A stretch of 64,000 nt of DNA from Bradyrhizobium embrapense (GTDB lineage: Bacteria > Pseudomonadota > Alphaproteobacteria > Rhizobiales > Xanthobacteraceae). Shown here piece by piece: positions 1-9,500 of the stretch. The notes beneath the pieces were generated by a model that was not told where the DNA came from, made no database searches, and saw nothing but the letters and a program-made list of their open reading frames with translations. The position numbers were made by a program, and so were the translations under genes. Location: positions 806,001 to 870,000 of the forward strand of contig NZ_LFIP02000001.1 in the NCBI RefSeq assembly GCF_001189235.2, given 5' to 3'. Each line of letters opens with the position of its first letter. Within the stretch, counting starts at the first letter, position 1.

Positions 1-915
1 ACCAGGATCGCGTTCAAGGAAGGCCAGTTCGTCAAGGCGGGCGACACGCTGGTTGAGATCGATCCGCGGCCCTATCAGGCGACGCTCGACCAAGCCAAGG
101 CCAAGAAGGCCCAGGACGAAGCCAACCTCGCCAACGCCAACCTCGACCTGCAGCGCTATACCAAGCTCGGCGAGTTCGCGACGCGCCAGCAGCTCGACAC
201 CCAGCGCTCCACCGTGGCCCAGCTCACGGCCCAGATCTCCGCCGACGACGCTGCGATCTTCAACGCCCAGACCCAGGTAGACTACGCCACCGTGAAGGCT
301 CCGATCGACGGCATTGTTGGCCTGCGGCTGGTCGATATCGGCAACATCGTCAACGCCTCGGCCCAGACCGGCATCGTGACGATCACCCAGATCGAGCCGA
401 TCACCGTGATCTTCACCGCTCCGGAAGACCAGCTGCCCGACATCAAGGCGGCGCTGGCGGTGGCGCCGCCCAAGACCATCGCCCTGACCACCGACGGCAA
501 AAAGTTGCTCTCCACCGGAACCCTGGCGCTGATCAACAATCAGGTCGACACGACGAGCGGGACTGTCCGGCTGAAGGCGGTGTTTGATAACAAGGACCAT
601 GCACTATGGCCGGGCCAGTCGGTCTCGACCCGGCTTCTGGTCAAAACGCTGAAGGATGCCACCGTCGTCCCGGACGACGCGGTGCAACATGGCACCGAAG
701 GCCTCTACGCGTATTCAGTCAATCAGGAGAACAAGGCCGAGCTTCGCAAGCTCAAGGTCAGCCAGTCGATCGACGGCAAGTCGGTGATCGAGGATGGCCT
801 GTCGCCGGGACAGCAGGTGATCACCGCGGGCCAGTACAAGGTCTCGCCGGGAACCCTGGTGACGACGGCGGTGGCGAGCTCGGACCAGTCCCAGTCGAAG
901 GTCACGCAGGAATGA
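1..915 (+). CDS. RND efflux periplasmic adaptor (membrane fusion protein), 5' end cut by window
   Basis: The frame is open from base 1, so the N-terminus lies outside the window; about 304 residues are visible. The visible part starts inside the biotinyl-lipoyl-like domain (VKAGDTLVEIDPRPYQ). It continues through an Ala/Gln/Lys-rich alpha-hairpin, the second half of the lipoyl domain (VKAPIDGIVGLRLVDIGN), a beta-barrel and a membrane-proximal domain. This is the MdtA/AcrA arrangement, in which the adaptor joins the inner-membrane pump to an outer-membrane channel. The stop overlaps the next start by 4 bp (ATGA), so the two genes are translationally coupled. No outer-membrane channel gene is visible. 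The substrate cannot be told from sequence; MdtABC-type pumps export drugs, detergents and bile salts. Confidence 0.93.
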   Translation, partial: TRIAFKEGQFVKAGDTLVEIDPRPYQATLDQAKAKKAQDEANLANANLDLQRYTKLGEFATRQQLDTQRSTVAQLTAQISADDAAIFNAQTQVDYATVKAPIDGIVGLRLVDIGNIVNASAQTGIVTITQIEPITVIFTAPEDQLPDIKAALAVAPPKTIALTTDGKKLLSTGTLALINNQVDTTSGTVRLKAVFDNKDHALWPGQSVSTRLLVKTLKDATVVPDDAVQHGTEGLYAYSVNQENKAELRKLKVSQSIDGKSVIEDGLSPGQQVITAGQYKVSPGTLVTTAVASSDQSQSKVTQE

Positions 916-3900
916 GCGACGGAATTTCCGCACCATTCATTCGCTTCCCGATCGGCACCTCGCTGCTGATGGCGGGTATCCTGTTCGTCGGCCTCGTCGC
1001 CTACCCTCTGCTGCCGGTCGCGCCGCTGCCGCAAGTCGACTTCCCGACCATCCAGATCACCGCGACGCTGCCGGGCGGCAGCCCGGAGACCATGGCGAGT
1101 TCGGTCGCCCAGCCGCTGGAGCGCCAGTTCGCGCAAATCCCAGGCATCGCGCAGATGACCTCGACGAGCTATCTGGGCACCGCGTCGGTCACGATCCAGT
1201 TCGACCTCAACCGCTCGATCGACGGCGCCGCCAACGACGTGCAGGCCGCCATCAACGCCGCCAGCGGCCAATTGCCGAAGAACCTCCCCTCGCCGCCGAC
1301 CTATCGCAAGGTCAATCCGGCGGACGCGCCGATCATGCTGCTGTCGGCGACGTCGGATACGCTGCCGCTCACCACGGTGAGCGATTCCGTCGACGCCCAA
1401 CTCGCCCAGCAGATCAGCCAGATCTCCGGCGTCGCGCAGGTCATCATCGGCGGCCAGCAGAAGCCGTCGGTCCGCGTCCAGATCGATCCCGCCAAGCTGG
1501 TCGCGAAGGGCCTGTCGCTGGAGGACGTCCGCGCCGCGATCAACATCGCAACCGTCGACAGCCCGAAGGGCAACATCGACGGCGCCACCCGTGCCTACAC
1601 CATCTATGCCAACGACCAGCTGCTGACGGCGGATCCGTGGAACGACGTCATCATCGCCTACCGCAACGGCGGGCCGCTGCGCATCCGTGACATCGGCCAG
1701 GCGGTTACCGGACCCGAGGACGCGAAGCAGGCGGCCTGGGCCAACGGCAAGCGCGGCGTGTTCCTCGTCGTCTTCAAGCAGCCCGGCGCCAACGTCATCG
1801 ACACCGTCGACAAGATCAAGGCGGCGCTGCCCCGGTTGGTCGCGGCGATCCCGCCGGCGGTCAAGATCGAGGTCATCTCCGACCGCACCACCACGATCCG
1901 CGCCGCGGTGGAGGACGTTCAATTCACCCTGCTGCTGACCATCTTCCTGGTCGTGATGGTGATCTTTGTCTTCCTGCGCAGCTTCTGGGCCACCGTCATC
2001 CCGGCGGTGACCGTGCCACTGGCGTTGCTGGGCGCCTGCGCGCTGATGTGGGTGTTCGGCTACACGCTCGACAATCTGTCGCTGATGGCGCTGACGATCG
2101 CGGTCGGCTTCGTGGTCGACGACGCCATCGTGATGCTGGAGAACATCAGCCGCTACATCGAGGAAGGCGAGAGGCCGATGGCCGCCGCCTTCAAGGGCTC
2201 CAAGGAAATCGGCTTCACCATCGTCTCGATCAGCATCTCGCTGGTCGCGGTGCTGATCCCGCTGCTGCTGATGGGCGGCATCATCGGCCGCCTGTTCCGC
2301 GAATTCGCGGTCGTGCTGGCGATGACCATCTTCGTCTCGATGTTCGTGTCGCTGACGCTGACCCCGATGATGGCTTCGCGCTTCCTGCGCGCCCACAATG
2401 AGGAGCGGCACGGTCGTCTCTACAAGCTCAGCGAGCGGGGCTTCGACGCCATGCTGCGCGGCTATCAGAGCGGGCTCGACCTCGCGCTGCGCTGGAAGTT
2501 CACGACCCTGATGATCTTCTTCGCGACGCTGGCGCTGTCGGTCTACATGTTCGTCATCATCCCGAAGGGCTTCTTCCCGCAGCAGGACGTCGGCCTGATC
2601 ACCGCAACCTCGGAAGCCAACCAGGACATTTCGTTCGCCGAAATGAAGGGCAAGCAGGAGGAGCTCAGCAAGATCGTCATGCAGGATCCCGGCGTGGCGA
2701 CGGTGGCGATGGCGATCGGCGGCAGCGGCCGCGCCGGCAACAACGGCAACATGTTCATCACGCTCAAGCCGCTGAAGGAGCGCGATGCCAACGCGCAGCA
2801 GATCATCGCCCGCCTGCGGCCGAAGCTGGAGAAGGTGCTCGGCGCCCGGCTGTTCATGCAGGCCGCGCAGGACGTCCGCCTCGGCGGCCGCCCGACCCGC
2901 ACCCAGTTCGAGTTCACGCTGCAGGATGCCGACCTGTCCGAGCTGAACCAGTGGGCGCCGAAGATCCTCTCCAAGATGCAGACGCTGCCGCAGCTGCGCG
3001 ACGTCGCGACCGACCAGCAGACCAACGGCACCACGGTCGAGCTGAAGATCAACCGCGACACCGCCTCGCGCTACGGCATCCAGCCGCAGCTGATCGACGA
3101 CACGCTCTATGACGCCTTCGGCCAGCGCCAGGTGACGCAGTACTTCACCCAGCTCAACAGCTACCACGTCATCCTCGAGGTGCTGCCGGAGCTGCAGGGC
3201 TCGGTCGACACGCTGAACAACATCTACGTCAAGTCGCCGCTGACCGGCGAGCAGGTGCCGCTGTCGACCTTCGCGAAGTGGACCACCGTGCCGGTGCGGC
3301 CGCTGTCGATCAGCCACCAGGGCCAATTCCCGGCGATCACGATCTCCTTCAACCTGGCGCAGGGTGTCGCGCTCGGTCAGGCGACGGACGCGGTGCAGAA
3401 GGCGATGATCGACCTCGGCGCGCCGCCGACCCTGAGCTCGAGCTTCCAGGGCACTGCGCAGGCGTTCCAGCAATCGCTGTCGACCGTGCCGTTGCTGATC
3501 CTGGCGGCGCTCGTGGTCGTCTACCTCATCCTCGGGATTCTCTACGAGAGCTACATCCACCCGATCACGATTCTGTCGACGCTGCCCTCGGCCGGCGTCG
3601 GCGCGCTGGCGATCCTGATGGCCGCGGGCTTCGACTTCTCGCTGATCGCGCTGATCGGCATCATTCTCCTGATCGGCATCGTGAAGAAGAACGGCATCAT
3701 GATGGTCGACTTCGCGATCGCCGCCGAGCGCGACCAGCACATGGAGCCGGTGGCGGCGATCCGCCAGGCCGCCCTGCTCCGCTTCCGCCCGATCATGATG
3801 ACGACGATGGCCGCGATGCTCGGCGGCGTGCCGCTGATGCTCGGCACCGGCACCGGCTCCGAGATCCGCCAGCCGCTCGGCTACGCGATGGTCGGCGGTC

Positions 3901-4058
3901 TGATCGTCAGCCAGGCGCTGACGCTGTTCACGACGCCCGTCGTCTATCTCTATCTCGACCGGCTCTCCAACGCGTTTGCGAATTGGGGCCGCTCGCCGCG
4001 CGCCGACCACGACGCTGACGACGGCGAAGACGGTTCGGTCAAGCAGGCCGCCGAGTGA
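912..4058 (+). CDS. RND multidrug efflux pump, inner-membrane permease (HAE1 / MdtB-MdtC type)
   Basis: A 1048-residue protein, the normal size for a hydrophobe/amphiphile RND pump. The reading frame is open further upstream, but the start was placed at 912 because the ATG overlaps the adaptor stop and the protein then begins in the usual way, with a short cytoplasmic segment (SAPFIRFPIGTSLLMAGI) leading into the first membrane helix. Two repeats of one helix, a large periplasmic porter/docking loop and further helices can be followed. The proton-relay pair is present in TM4 (GFVVDDAIVMLEN), and GIVKKNGIMMVDF marks TM10. It works as a trimer with the upstream adaptor. There is a single pump gene, unlike E. 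coli mdtBC which has two. Confidence 0.95.
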   Translation: MSDGISAPFIRFPIGTSLLMAGILFVGLVAYPLLPVAPLPQVDFPTIQITATLPGGSPETMASSVAQPLERQFAQIPGIAQMTSTSYLGTASVTIQFDLNRSIDGAANDVQAAINAASGQLPKNLPSPPTYRKVNPADAPIMLLSATSDTLPLTTVSDSVDAQLAQQISQISGVAQVIIGGQQKPSVRVQIDPAKLVAKGLSLEDVRAAINIATVDSPKGNIDGATRAYTIYANDQLLTADPWNDVIIAYRNGGPLRIRDIGQAVTGPEDAKQAAWANGKRGVFLVVFKQPGANVIDTVDKIKAALPRLVAAIPPAVKIEVISDRTTTIRAAVEDVQFTLLLTIFLVVMVIFVFLRSFWATVIPAVTVPLALLGACALMWVFGYTLDNLSLMALTIAVGFVVDDAIVMLENISRYIEEGERPMAAAFKGSKEIGFTIVSISISLVAVLIPLLLMGGIIGRLFREFAVVLAMTIFVSMFVSLTLTPMMASRFLRAHNEERHGRLYKLSERGFDAMLRGYQSGLDLALRWKFTTLMIFFATLALSVYMFVIIPKGFFPQQDVGLITATSEANQDISFAEMKGKQEELSKIVMQDPGVATVAMAIGGSGRAGNNGNMFITLKPLKERDANAQQIIARLRPKLEKVLGARLFMQAAQDVRLGGRPTRTQFEFTLQDADLSELNQWAPKILSKMQTLPQLRDVATDQQTNGTTVELKINRDTASRYGIQPQLIDDTLYDAFGQRQVTQYFTQLNSYHVILEVLPELQGSVDTLNNIYVKSPLTGEQVPLSTFAKWTTVPVRPLSISHQGQFPAITISFNLAQGVALGQATDAVQKAMIDLGAPPTLSSSFQGTAQAFQQSLSTVPLLILAALVVVYLILGILYESYIHPITILSTLPSAGVGALAILMAAGFDFSLIALIGIILLIGIVKKNGIMMVDFAIAAERDQHMEPVAAIRQAALLRFRPIMMTTMAAMLGGVPLMLGTGTGSEIRQPLGYAMVGGLIVSQALTLFTTPVVYLYLDRLSNAFANWGRSPRADHDADDGEDGSVKQAAE

Positions 4059-4115
4059 CTTGACTTTGCCTACAAGCCGGCACATCCGAAAGATGATCAT
4101 TTCGGAGCCGGTACC

Positions 4116-4667
4116 GTGAAGATTGTCGCAAGGTCGTTTGTCGTCCTGTTCACCGCGTTCGGCCTGGCCGGCCTTGGCCACGGCCAGGCGCCCAACGGCA
4201 AGACTACGCCCGCGGCGGCCGCTCCCGCCGCCCCTCAAGGTGACGCCGCATCGCCCAACAACACCGGTTGGGTCGCGCGCTGCACCAGCGCGAGCCGCGA
4301 GGCGCCGCTCGAATGCGCGATGGAGCAGACCGCGGTGCTCACCAAGACCGGACAGCTGATCGTGCTGGTCAATATCCGCGTCCCCGGCGACACCCGCACG
4401 CCGGTTGCGCTGATCCAGCTTCCGCTCGGGCTGAACCTGCCGGTCGGCGCCAAGCTGCAGGTCGACGACGGCAAGGCCGTCGATGTGCCGATCCAAACCT
4501 GCGAGGCGCGCGGCTGCTATATCAATGCGCCGATCGCGCCCGACGTGCTGACGCAGCTCAAATCGGGCAAGCAGCTCAAGGTGTCGTTCCAGAACCTCGG
4601 CAAGGAGACCATCTCGATCCCGATGCCGCTCGCCGACTTCGCCACGGTGTACGACAAGATCAAGTAG
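4116..4667 (+). CDS. IalB-like (invasion-associated locus B) secreted protein
   Basis: A 183-residue protein with a GTG start preceded by GGAG, and a signal peptide of about 24 residues ending near GHGQA. A low-complexity Ala/Pro segment follows. The mature domain has the features of the IalB family (PF06776 type): WVARC near its start, a second Cys in LECAME, and a Cys pair in QTCEARGCY. IalB was described as a Bartonella invasion factor, but rhizobia carry several paralogues whose periplasmic role is not established. It lies 57 bp after the pump gene and could be read through from it, although no functional link is evident. Confidence 0.8.
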   Translation: MKIVARSFVVLFTAFGLAGLGHGQAPNGKTTPAAAAPAAPQGDAASPNNTGWVARCTSASREAPLECAMEQTAVLTKTGQLIVLVNIRVPGDTRTPVALIQLPLGLNLPVGAKLQVDDGKAVDVPIQTCEARGCYINAPIAPDVLTQLKSGKQLKVSFQNLGKETISIPMPLADFATVYDKIK

Positions 4668-4864
4668 CCGGCCGTCCGCTGAACAATGACGACTCTCATC
4701 GAACGAGGCTGATTGCCTGCCGTCTTAGGGGCGCATTGCCAAATATCGAAAAACAACCCCATGCAAAGGAGCCGGCGGACAAGGCGGCGGTATTATTCTA
4801 CTATTCCGAAGCCATGGAGACGCCCCCTCGCCCGAGCGCGATCGCAGATGGCCTTTGCGGACCA

Positions 4865-5272
4865 CTAGCGTTCCCGCTTGTAGAGGAACGCGTTGTCCGG
4901 CTGCGGCATGCCGATCGATTTGTAGAACCCGACCGAGTCCGGTGCCGCCAGCAGCAGGCACATCGATTCCGGTCCCGCATGCCGCCGCGTTTCCGCGATC
5001 AGGCGCTTGCCGATGCCATGGCCCTGATAGAAGCGATCGACCGCGAGATCGGACAGATAGCAGCAATAGGCGAAATCGGTCAGCGCGCGCGAGACGCCGA
5101 CCAGTTTTCCAGCCTTCCGCGCCGTCACGATCAGATTGGCATTGGCGATCATGCGCCCCATCCGGTCGGCATCCGCGAGCGGACGCCGCTCGCCGAGGCC
5201 CGATTGGCGCAGCACATCAATGAACTCGTCGACGCCGATCGACGACTCGCGGGCATAGAGAATTTCGTCCAT
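4865..5272 (-). CDS. GNAT-family N-acetyltransferase
   Basis: A 135-residue protein. The start at 5272 (MDEILYAR) was preferred over the upstream ATG at 5296 because GGAGG lies 9 nt before it. The acetyl-CoA-binding motif A is visible as LAVDRFYQGHGIGKRLI, where the Q/R-x-x-G-x-G/A pyrophosphate loop reads QGHGIG. The C-terminal GFYKSIGM segment is typical of motif B in small GNATs. It is a single-domain cytoplasmic enzyme; the acceptor substrate is unknown. It stands alone between the IalB-like gene and tRNA-Gln. Confidence 0.85.
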   Translation of the reverse strand: MDEILYARESSIGVDEFIDVLRQSGLGERRPLADADRMGRMIANANLIVTARKAGKLVGVSRALTDFAYCCYLSDLAVDRFYQGHGIGKRLIAETRRHAGPESMCLLLAAPDSVGFYKSIGMPQPDNAFLYKRER

Positions 5273-5418
5273 CAGCTTGAACCTCCGTCGCAACATCGGG
5301 GCGGCCGAGACCGCAGGCGCGAGACCATGGTGGATTACGCCGGGCTGATCCAGCCTCGAAGCCGCCTGCGCGCAATCTCAGAACATTTCGGATGATGGTC
5401 CTGCCGTCGAGGCAAGAT

Positions 5419-5492
5419 TGGCTGGGGAACCTGGATTCGAACCAAGACAAACAGAGTCAGAGTCTGTTGTGCTACCGTTACACCATTCCCCA
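5419..5492 (-). tRNA. tRNA-Gln (anticodon CTG)
   Basis: Read on the minus strand this is a 74-nt cloverleaf with an encoded CCA. The acceptor TGGGGAA pairs with TTCCCCA, the discriminator is G, the anticodon stem ACAGA/TCTGT encloses the loop CTCTGAC (anticodon CTG), and the T arm carries GGTTCGAATCC. The first acceptor base T opposite A is typical of tRNA-Gln. Confidence 0.96.
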
Positions 5493-5680
5493 AGATCAGT
5501 CCGTGGTATCAACAGCTTAGCTGGATGACTGGACATCTCGGTGCAGCGGGTTCGCCTGCCAAGTCAGCGCCCGCGCGAGTGCGACCTTCTACCCGCTTGC
5601 TCCCACGCTTGGCAAGCATTGATGGCGTGGAATAGGCGTGAAAATCGCGGCAAGGACGGCGATCAGCGTCGCGGGAGGAG

Positions 5681-5893
5681 CTACATTGCGGCGAGCAGTT
5701 CAAGCAGTACGCCAAGCAGCACTTCGGGGCACGCTGCAAGCAGGGCTCCAATGCCAAATCCTACGGTGCCGAGCGCGACGGCACCAATCCAGCCGTGCCA
5801 CCCCCATCCAAGGACCGCGCCCATCAGGGTTGCCGCCCCAACCACAACAACGGTCCAGATCAGCCGTATTACGACAAGCAACGCCTTGACCAT
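5681..5893 (-). CDS. small membrane protein, unknown function
   Basis: A 70-residue hydrophobic protein with two likely membrane spans (roughly residues 4-26 and 30-55) and a Gly-rich stretch (GWGWHGWIGAVALGTVGFGIG) suited to helix packing. The amino-acid composition looks like a real membrane protein, while the opposite-strand ORFs here are Arg/Pro/Ser-rich shadows. There is no good Shine-Dalgarno sequence before the ATG, so the call is tentative. It is the only plausible gene between tRNA-Gln and PBP1A; nothing else is recognisable in 5493-6051. Confidence 0.45.
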   Translation of the reverse strand: MVKALLVVIRLIWTVVVVGAATLMGAVLGWGWHGWIGAVALGTVGFGIGALLAACPEVLLGVLLELLAAM

Positions 5894-6051
5894 CGCGATC
5901 CGCGGCTCGGCGCGCCCGGACGCGAAGGGAACGCCTCGTTGCAGGGGCTCTCCGGTCGAGCACTCTATTTTGGGTCGGCGCCGCGCGCGGCGCGTTCAAC
6001 CACGGCGGCGAAGCGCCGCACCACCCAACGGGACTGTCTTGCACTTCGGCG

Positions 6052-8529
6052 TCAATACAGCCCGCCCGTCCCCGACCGCATCACGGCGCGATCCGCGTCC
6101 GGCGAGATGCCCTGCTGGGTCCCGTCGATCACATCGGTGCCGGCGACCAGCGTCGGATCATAGTACGGCGGCGCCTGGCCCGGCTTGAAGGCCTCGAGCA
6201 CGACGCCCCTGTTCTGACCGGGCGTCGCGCGCAGACCGGTCTTGGCATCGACCAGCACCAGGCGGATGCCGACCGGCTGCTTGAACGGGGTGGCGGGCTT
6301 GTCGGCCAGCGCGAGTTTCAGGAAGTCGCGCGCGATCGGCGCCGCGGTGTGGCCGGCCTGCGCGTTGCGGCCGAGCGAGCGCGGCTTGTCGTAGCCGACA
6401 TAGAGACCGACCACGAGGTCCGGCGAGAAGCCGACGAACCAGAGATCCTTGGCCTCGTTCGAGGTGCCGGTCTTGCCGGCCAGCGGCTTGCCGACCTCCT
6501 TCAGCGCGGTGCCGGTGCCGGCCTGGATCACGCCCTCCATCAGCGAGGTGATCTGGTAGGCGGTCATCGCGTCGAGCACTCTTTCGCGGCGGTCGACGAG
6601 CTGCGGCTCGGGCTGGTTCTTCCAGCCTTCCGGCGCGTCGCAGCCGCGGCATTCGCGCTGGTCGTGCCTGAAGATGGTGTGGCCGTAGCGGTCCTGGATG
6701 CGGTCGATCAGGGTCGGCCTCACGCGGACGCCGCCATTGGCGATCATCGAATAGGCCGTGGCCATCCGCATCACTGTGGTCTCGCCGGCGCCGAGCGCAT
6801 AGGCGAGATAGTTCGGCAGCTCGTCATAGACGCCGAAGCGCTTGGCATACTCGCCGATCACAGGCATGCCGATCTCCTGGGCCAGCCGCACGGTCACGGT
6901 GTTGAGCGACAGGCGCAGCGCGTTGCGCAGCGTGACCTGGCCCTGATACTTGCCGGTGGAGAAGTTCTCCGGCCGCCAGATGTTGCCCTGCCCCTGGTCG
7001 ATCTCGATCGGCCCGTCGATCATCACGGTCGAGCCGGTGTAGCCATTGTCGAGCGCGGTCGAATAGACGATCGGCTTGAAGGTCGAGCCGGGCTGCCGAT
7101 AGGCCTGCGTCGCGCGGTTGAACTGACTCTGGTCGAACGAGAAGCCGCCGACCATCGCGAGCACGCGCCCGGTGTGCGGATCCATCGCCACCATCGCGCC
7201 CGACAGTTCGGGGATCTGGCGCAACCGGTACTGGCCCTCGACGGCCTTGCCGTCCTTGAACAGCGGATCGGCGTAGATCACGTCACCGGGCTGCAGCACC
7301 TGCGAGACCGCGGTCGGCGTCTTGCCCTTGGTCCTGGCCCAGCGCACGCCGTCCATCGTGATGATGCCGGTCTCGCGCTGCTTGCTGACGGCGCCGCCGA
7401 GCTCGCGGCCGGGCTGGAAGCCGATCCGCGCCGACTGGTCGTTGCTCTCCAGCACCACCGCCATCCGCCACGGCGAGATGTCCGAGAGCGATTTGATCTC
7501 GGCGAGCGGGACGCCCCAGTCGCTGGTGAGGTCGAGCTTCTGGATTGCGCCGCGATAGCCCTGTTGCTCGTCATAGTTCACGAGCCCCGCCACCATGGCC
7601 TTGCGCGCCATCACCTGGACCTTGGGATCGAGCGTGGTGCGCACCGACAGGCCGCCCTCATAGAGCTTCTTCTCGCCATAGCGCTCGAAGATGTCGCGGC
7701 GGACCTCTTCGGAGAAATATTCGCCGGCGAAGGTGTGCGCGCCGTTGCTGCGGTTGGTGACGGTCAGCGGCTCCTTGCGCGCCTTGTCGGCGTCGGCAGC
7801 GGTGATCCAGCCGTTCTCCTGCAGGCGGTCGATCACGTAGTTGCGCCGCTCGATGGCGCGCGCGCGGTTGCGCACCGGATGCAGGCTGGCCGGCATTTTC
7901 GGCAGCGCCGCCAGATAGGCCGCTTCCGAGACCGTCAGTTCATTGACGGACTTGTCGAAATACACCAGCGAGGCCGCCGCGATGCCGTAGGCACCGAGGC
8001 CGAGATAGATTTCGTTGAGATAGAGCTCGAGGATCTTGTCCTTGGAATAGGCCCGCTCGATTCGCATCGCCAGCAGGGCTTCCTTGATCTTGCGGGTGAA
8101 CGACACCTCGTTGGTCAGAAGGAAGTTCTTGGCGACCTGCTGGGTGATCGTGGAAGCACCCTGCGGACGGCGGTTGGAACCGAAGTTCTGGATGTAGGAG
8201 ACGCCGGCGCGCGCCATGCCGGTGTAGTCGACGCCGCCGTGCTCGTAGAAATTCTTGTCCTCGGCCGCGAGGAAAGCGTTGATCACGAGCTTCGGCACGG
8301 CCTGGATCGGCAGATAGAGCCGGCGCTCCTTGGCGAATTCGCCCAGCAGCGATCCGTCGGCCGCGTGCACGCGGGTCATCACCGGCGGCTCGTAGTTCTG
8401 GAGCTGCGAATAGTCGGGCAGGTCCTTGGAAAAATGCCAGAATAGCCCTGCGACCGCGGCGAGACCAGCCAGGAACAGGATGGTTCCTGCGGTGAACAGG
8501 AACCCGAAGAACCGCAACAGAAATTTCAT
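6052..8529 (-). CDS. mrcA: penicillin-binding protein 1A (bifunctional glycosyltransferase / transpeptidase)
   Basis: An 825-residue class A PBP. A cytoplasmic stub is followed by a single membrane anchor (about residues 9-31). The GT51 glycosyltransferase domain has the catalytic Glu in EDKNFYEHGG (Glu90) and the motif GASTITQQVAKNF (about 124-136). An OB-like insert is followed by the transpeptidase with SxxK at Ser482 (STFK), SLN at 541-543 and KTGT further on. It polymerises lipid II and cross-links the peptides in the periplasm during cell elongation. It is transcribed alone; upstream is a roughly 480-bp divergent intergenic region. All catalytic motifs are intact. Confidence 0.97.
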   Translation of the reverse strand: MKFLLRFFGFLFTAGTILFLAGLAAVAGLFWHFSKDLPDYSQLQNYEPPVMTRVHAADGSLLGEFAKERRLYLPIQAVPKLVINAFLAAEDKNFYEHGGVDYTGMARAGVSYIQNFGSNRRPQGASTITQQVAKNFLLTNEVSFTRKIKEALLAMRIERAYSKDKILELYLNEIYLGLGAYGIAAASLVYFDKSVNELTVSEAAYLAALPKMPASLHPVRNRARAIERRNYVIDRLQENGWITAADADKARKEPLTVTNRSNGAHTFAGEYFSEEVRRDIFERYGEKKLYEGGLSVRTTLDPKVQVMARKAMVAGLVNYDEQQGYRGAIQKLDLTSDWGVPLAEIKSLSDISPWRMAVVLESNDQSARIGFQPGRELGGAVSKQRETGIITMDGVRWARTKGKTPTAVSQVLQPGDVIYADPLFKDGKAVEGQYRLRQIPELSGAMVAMDPHTGRVLAMVGGFSFDQSQFNRATQAYRQPGSTFKPIVYSTALDNGYTGSTVMIDGPIEIDQGQGNIWRPENFSTGKYQGQVTLRNALRLSLNTVTVRLAQEIGMPVIGEYAKRFGVYDELPNYLAYALGAGETTVMRMATAYSMIANGGVRVRPTLIDRIQDRYGHTIFRHDQRECRGCDAPEGWKNQPEPQLVDRRERVLDAMTAYQITSLMEGVIQAGTGTALKEVGKPLAGKTGTSNEAKDLWFVGFSPDLVVGLYVGYDKPRSLGRNAQAGHTAAPIARDFLKLALADKPATPFKQPVGIRLVLVDAKTGLRATPGQNRGVVLEAFKPGQAPPYYDPTLVAGTDVIDGTQQGISPDADRAVMRSGTGGLY

Positions 8530-9012
8530 CGACCAGATTTTCCGTGGCGAATACGTCGCTCGTTCTGAGGGCGCTGCGTGCCACTTAGGCCGCCCGGTAT
8601 ATCGGTCACACCATGGACCTGCAATTCAACACAGCAGAATTAAAGCGCGCCAGGCGCCAAACTTATGCCATAGAGCCCGGCTCGTGCGCGCAGCCAAATC
8701 AGGGCCCTCCCCGCTGTTCGGACACTCCGCGGGACCGCGTCGACCTGCAGCCCTCCCAACCTTCCGTCTTCCGATTCGCCGGCCTGCCGGGAACGCGGCA
8801 CGCGGATCGCCGATCGCCGCGCTTGCGCGGCGAGCCGGTTGCGAAAGAAAAGCGCAGGCCGGTCCGAGCGGTTTCACTACCCCGCTGCCGTTGCAGGCAC
8901 CGTGTCGTCAGAAACCGGTGGACAGCGCCGGCGAGCCGACAGGATTAATGGTTTATTAACCATAACTACCGCAAGTTGTTGTCGTACACGCGACTCGCGA
9001 GGGCTGGCTAGC
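8530..9012. other. divergent intergenic region between PBP1A and a coiled-coil gene
   Basis: This 483-bp stretch has no convincing gene; ORFs in it are low-complexity Arg/Ala/Pro translations. Its 3' part is AT-rich compared with the surroundings and holds a CtrA-like box (8945-8959) and a GACTC (a GANTC, CcrM-type methylation site) at 8992-8996, both just before the gene at 9013. Confidence 0.6.
8945..8959 (+). promoter_or_regulatory. candidate CtrA binding site (TTAA-N7-TTAA)
   Basis: The sequence is TTAA, seven bases, TTAA, followed by CC, and so fits the CtrA consensus of alphaproteobacteria. It also contains a hairpin-like inverted repeat (ATGGTT, four bases, AACCAT, at 8948-8963). It lies 53 nt before the start codon at 9013, a position compatible with direct promoter control. 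A GANTC methylation site at 8992 sits between it and the gene. Confidence 0.5.
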
Positions 9013-9441
9013 ATGGCACTGCGCGGATTTAGACGGCCTTTTGCGGCCGACCCGAATGTCCTCGGATTTCCGAGACCTCCCACATCGGCGATGGGCACCG
9101 AAGCCTTGGACCTCGTCTATCAGGCGGCGGACCTGTTCCGCAGCATCGAGGACCGGGCCCGCGCCGGCGAGGCGCGTGCTGAGGCAGCCGAACAGGCGCA
9201 GCTCGAAATCATCGCCGCCACCGAGCGCAAGCTGAGGGATGCATCCCGGGCGCTCGAAGAGGCCCGCCGGCGTATCGAGTCCCAGCAAGAGCAGCTCGAC
9301 GCGGCCGAATTCCGGGCCCAGGCCGCCGAAGCCGAGGCCCGTGAAGCAAAGCAGTCGCTGGCCCTGGTCGAGGATGCGATCCGCCGGCGCCTGCTGCTGA
9401 CGAGCGGGCACGAGGACGGCAGGTCGACGGCCGTCGCCTGA
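9013..9441 (+). CDS. coiled-coil protein, unknown function
   Basis: A 142-residue protein. The ATG at 9013 follows GAGGG with about 9 nt spacing; the frame is open further upstream but those residues are low-complexity. The first 30 residues are probably disordered. Residues about 35-130 form a continuous Ala/Glu/Arg-rich heptad region (EDRARAGEARAEAAEQAQ onward). There is no signal peptide or membrane span, so it is a soluble rod, perhaps a scaffold. The upstream CtrA-like box and GANTC site suggest cell-cycle-timed expression (inference). No enzyme family is recognised. Confidence 0.7.
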   Translation: MALRGFRRPFAADPNVLGFPRPPTSAMGTEALDLVYQAADLFRSIEDRARAGEARAEAAEQAQLEIIAATERKLRDASRALEEARRRIESQQEQLDAAEFRAQAAEAEAREAKQSLALVEDAIRRRLLLTSGHEDGRSTAVA

Positions 9442-9500
9442 CGCGAGGGTCGATCTCGCAGGCGTCGCGCCCTCGCCGCGCCGCCATCGGACCACGGCAA

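Noticed and set aside
723..4496. 1257-codon open frame opposite the RND pump gene
   Set aside because: It mirrors the pump gene; its translation is Arg/Asp/Gly/His-rich and without family features, a typical high-GC shadow.
6349..8445. 698-codon frame opposite PBP1A
   Set aside because: The opposite strand encodes a complete PBP1A with all motifs; this frame has only biased Arg/Gly/Val/Asp composition.
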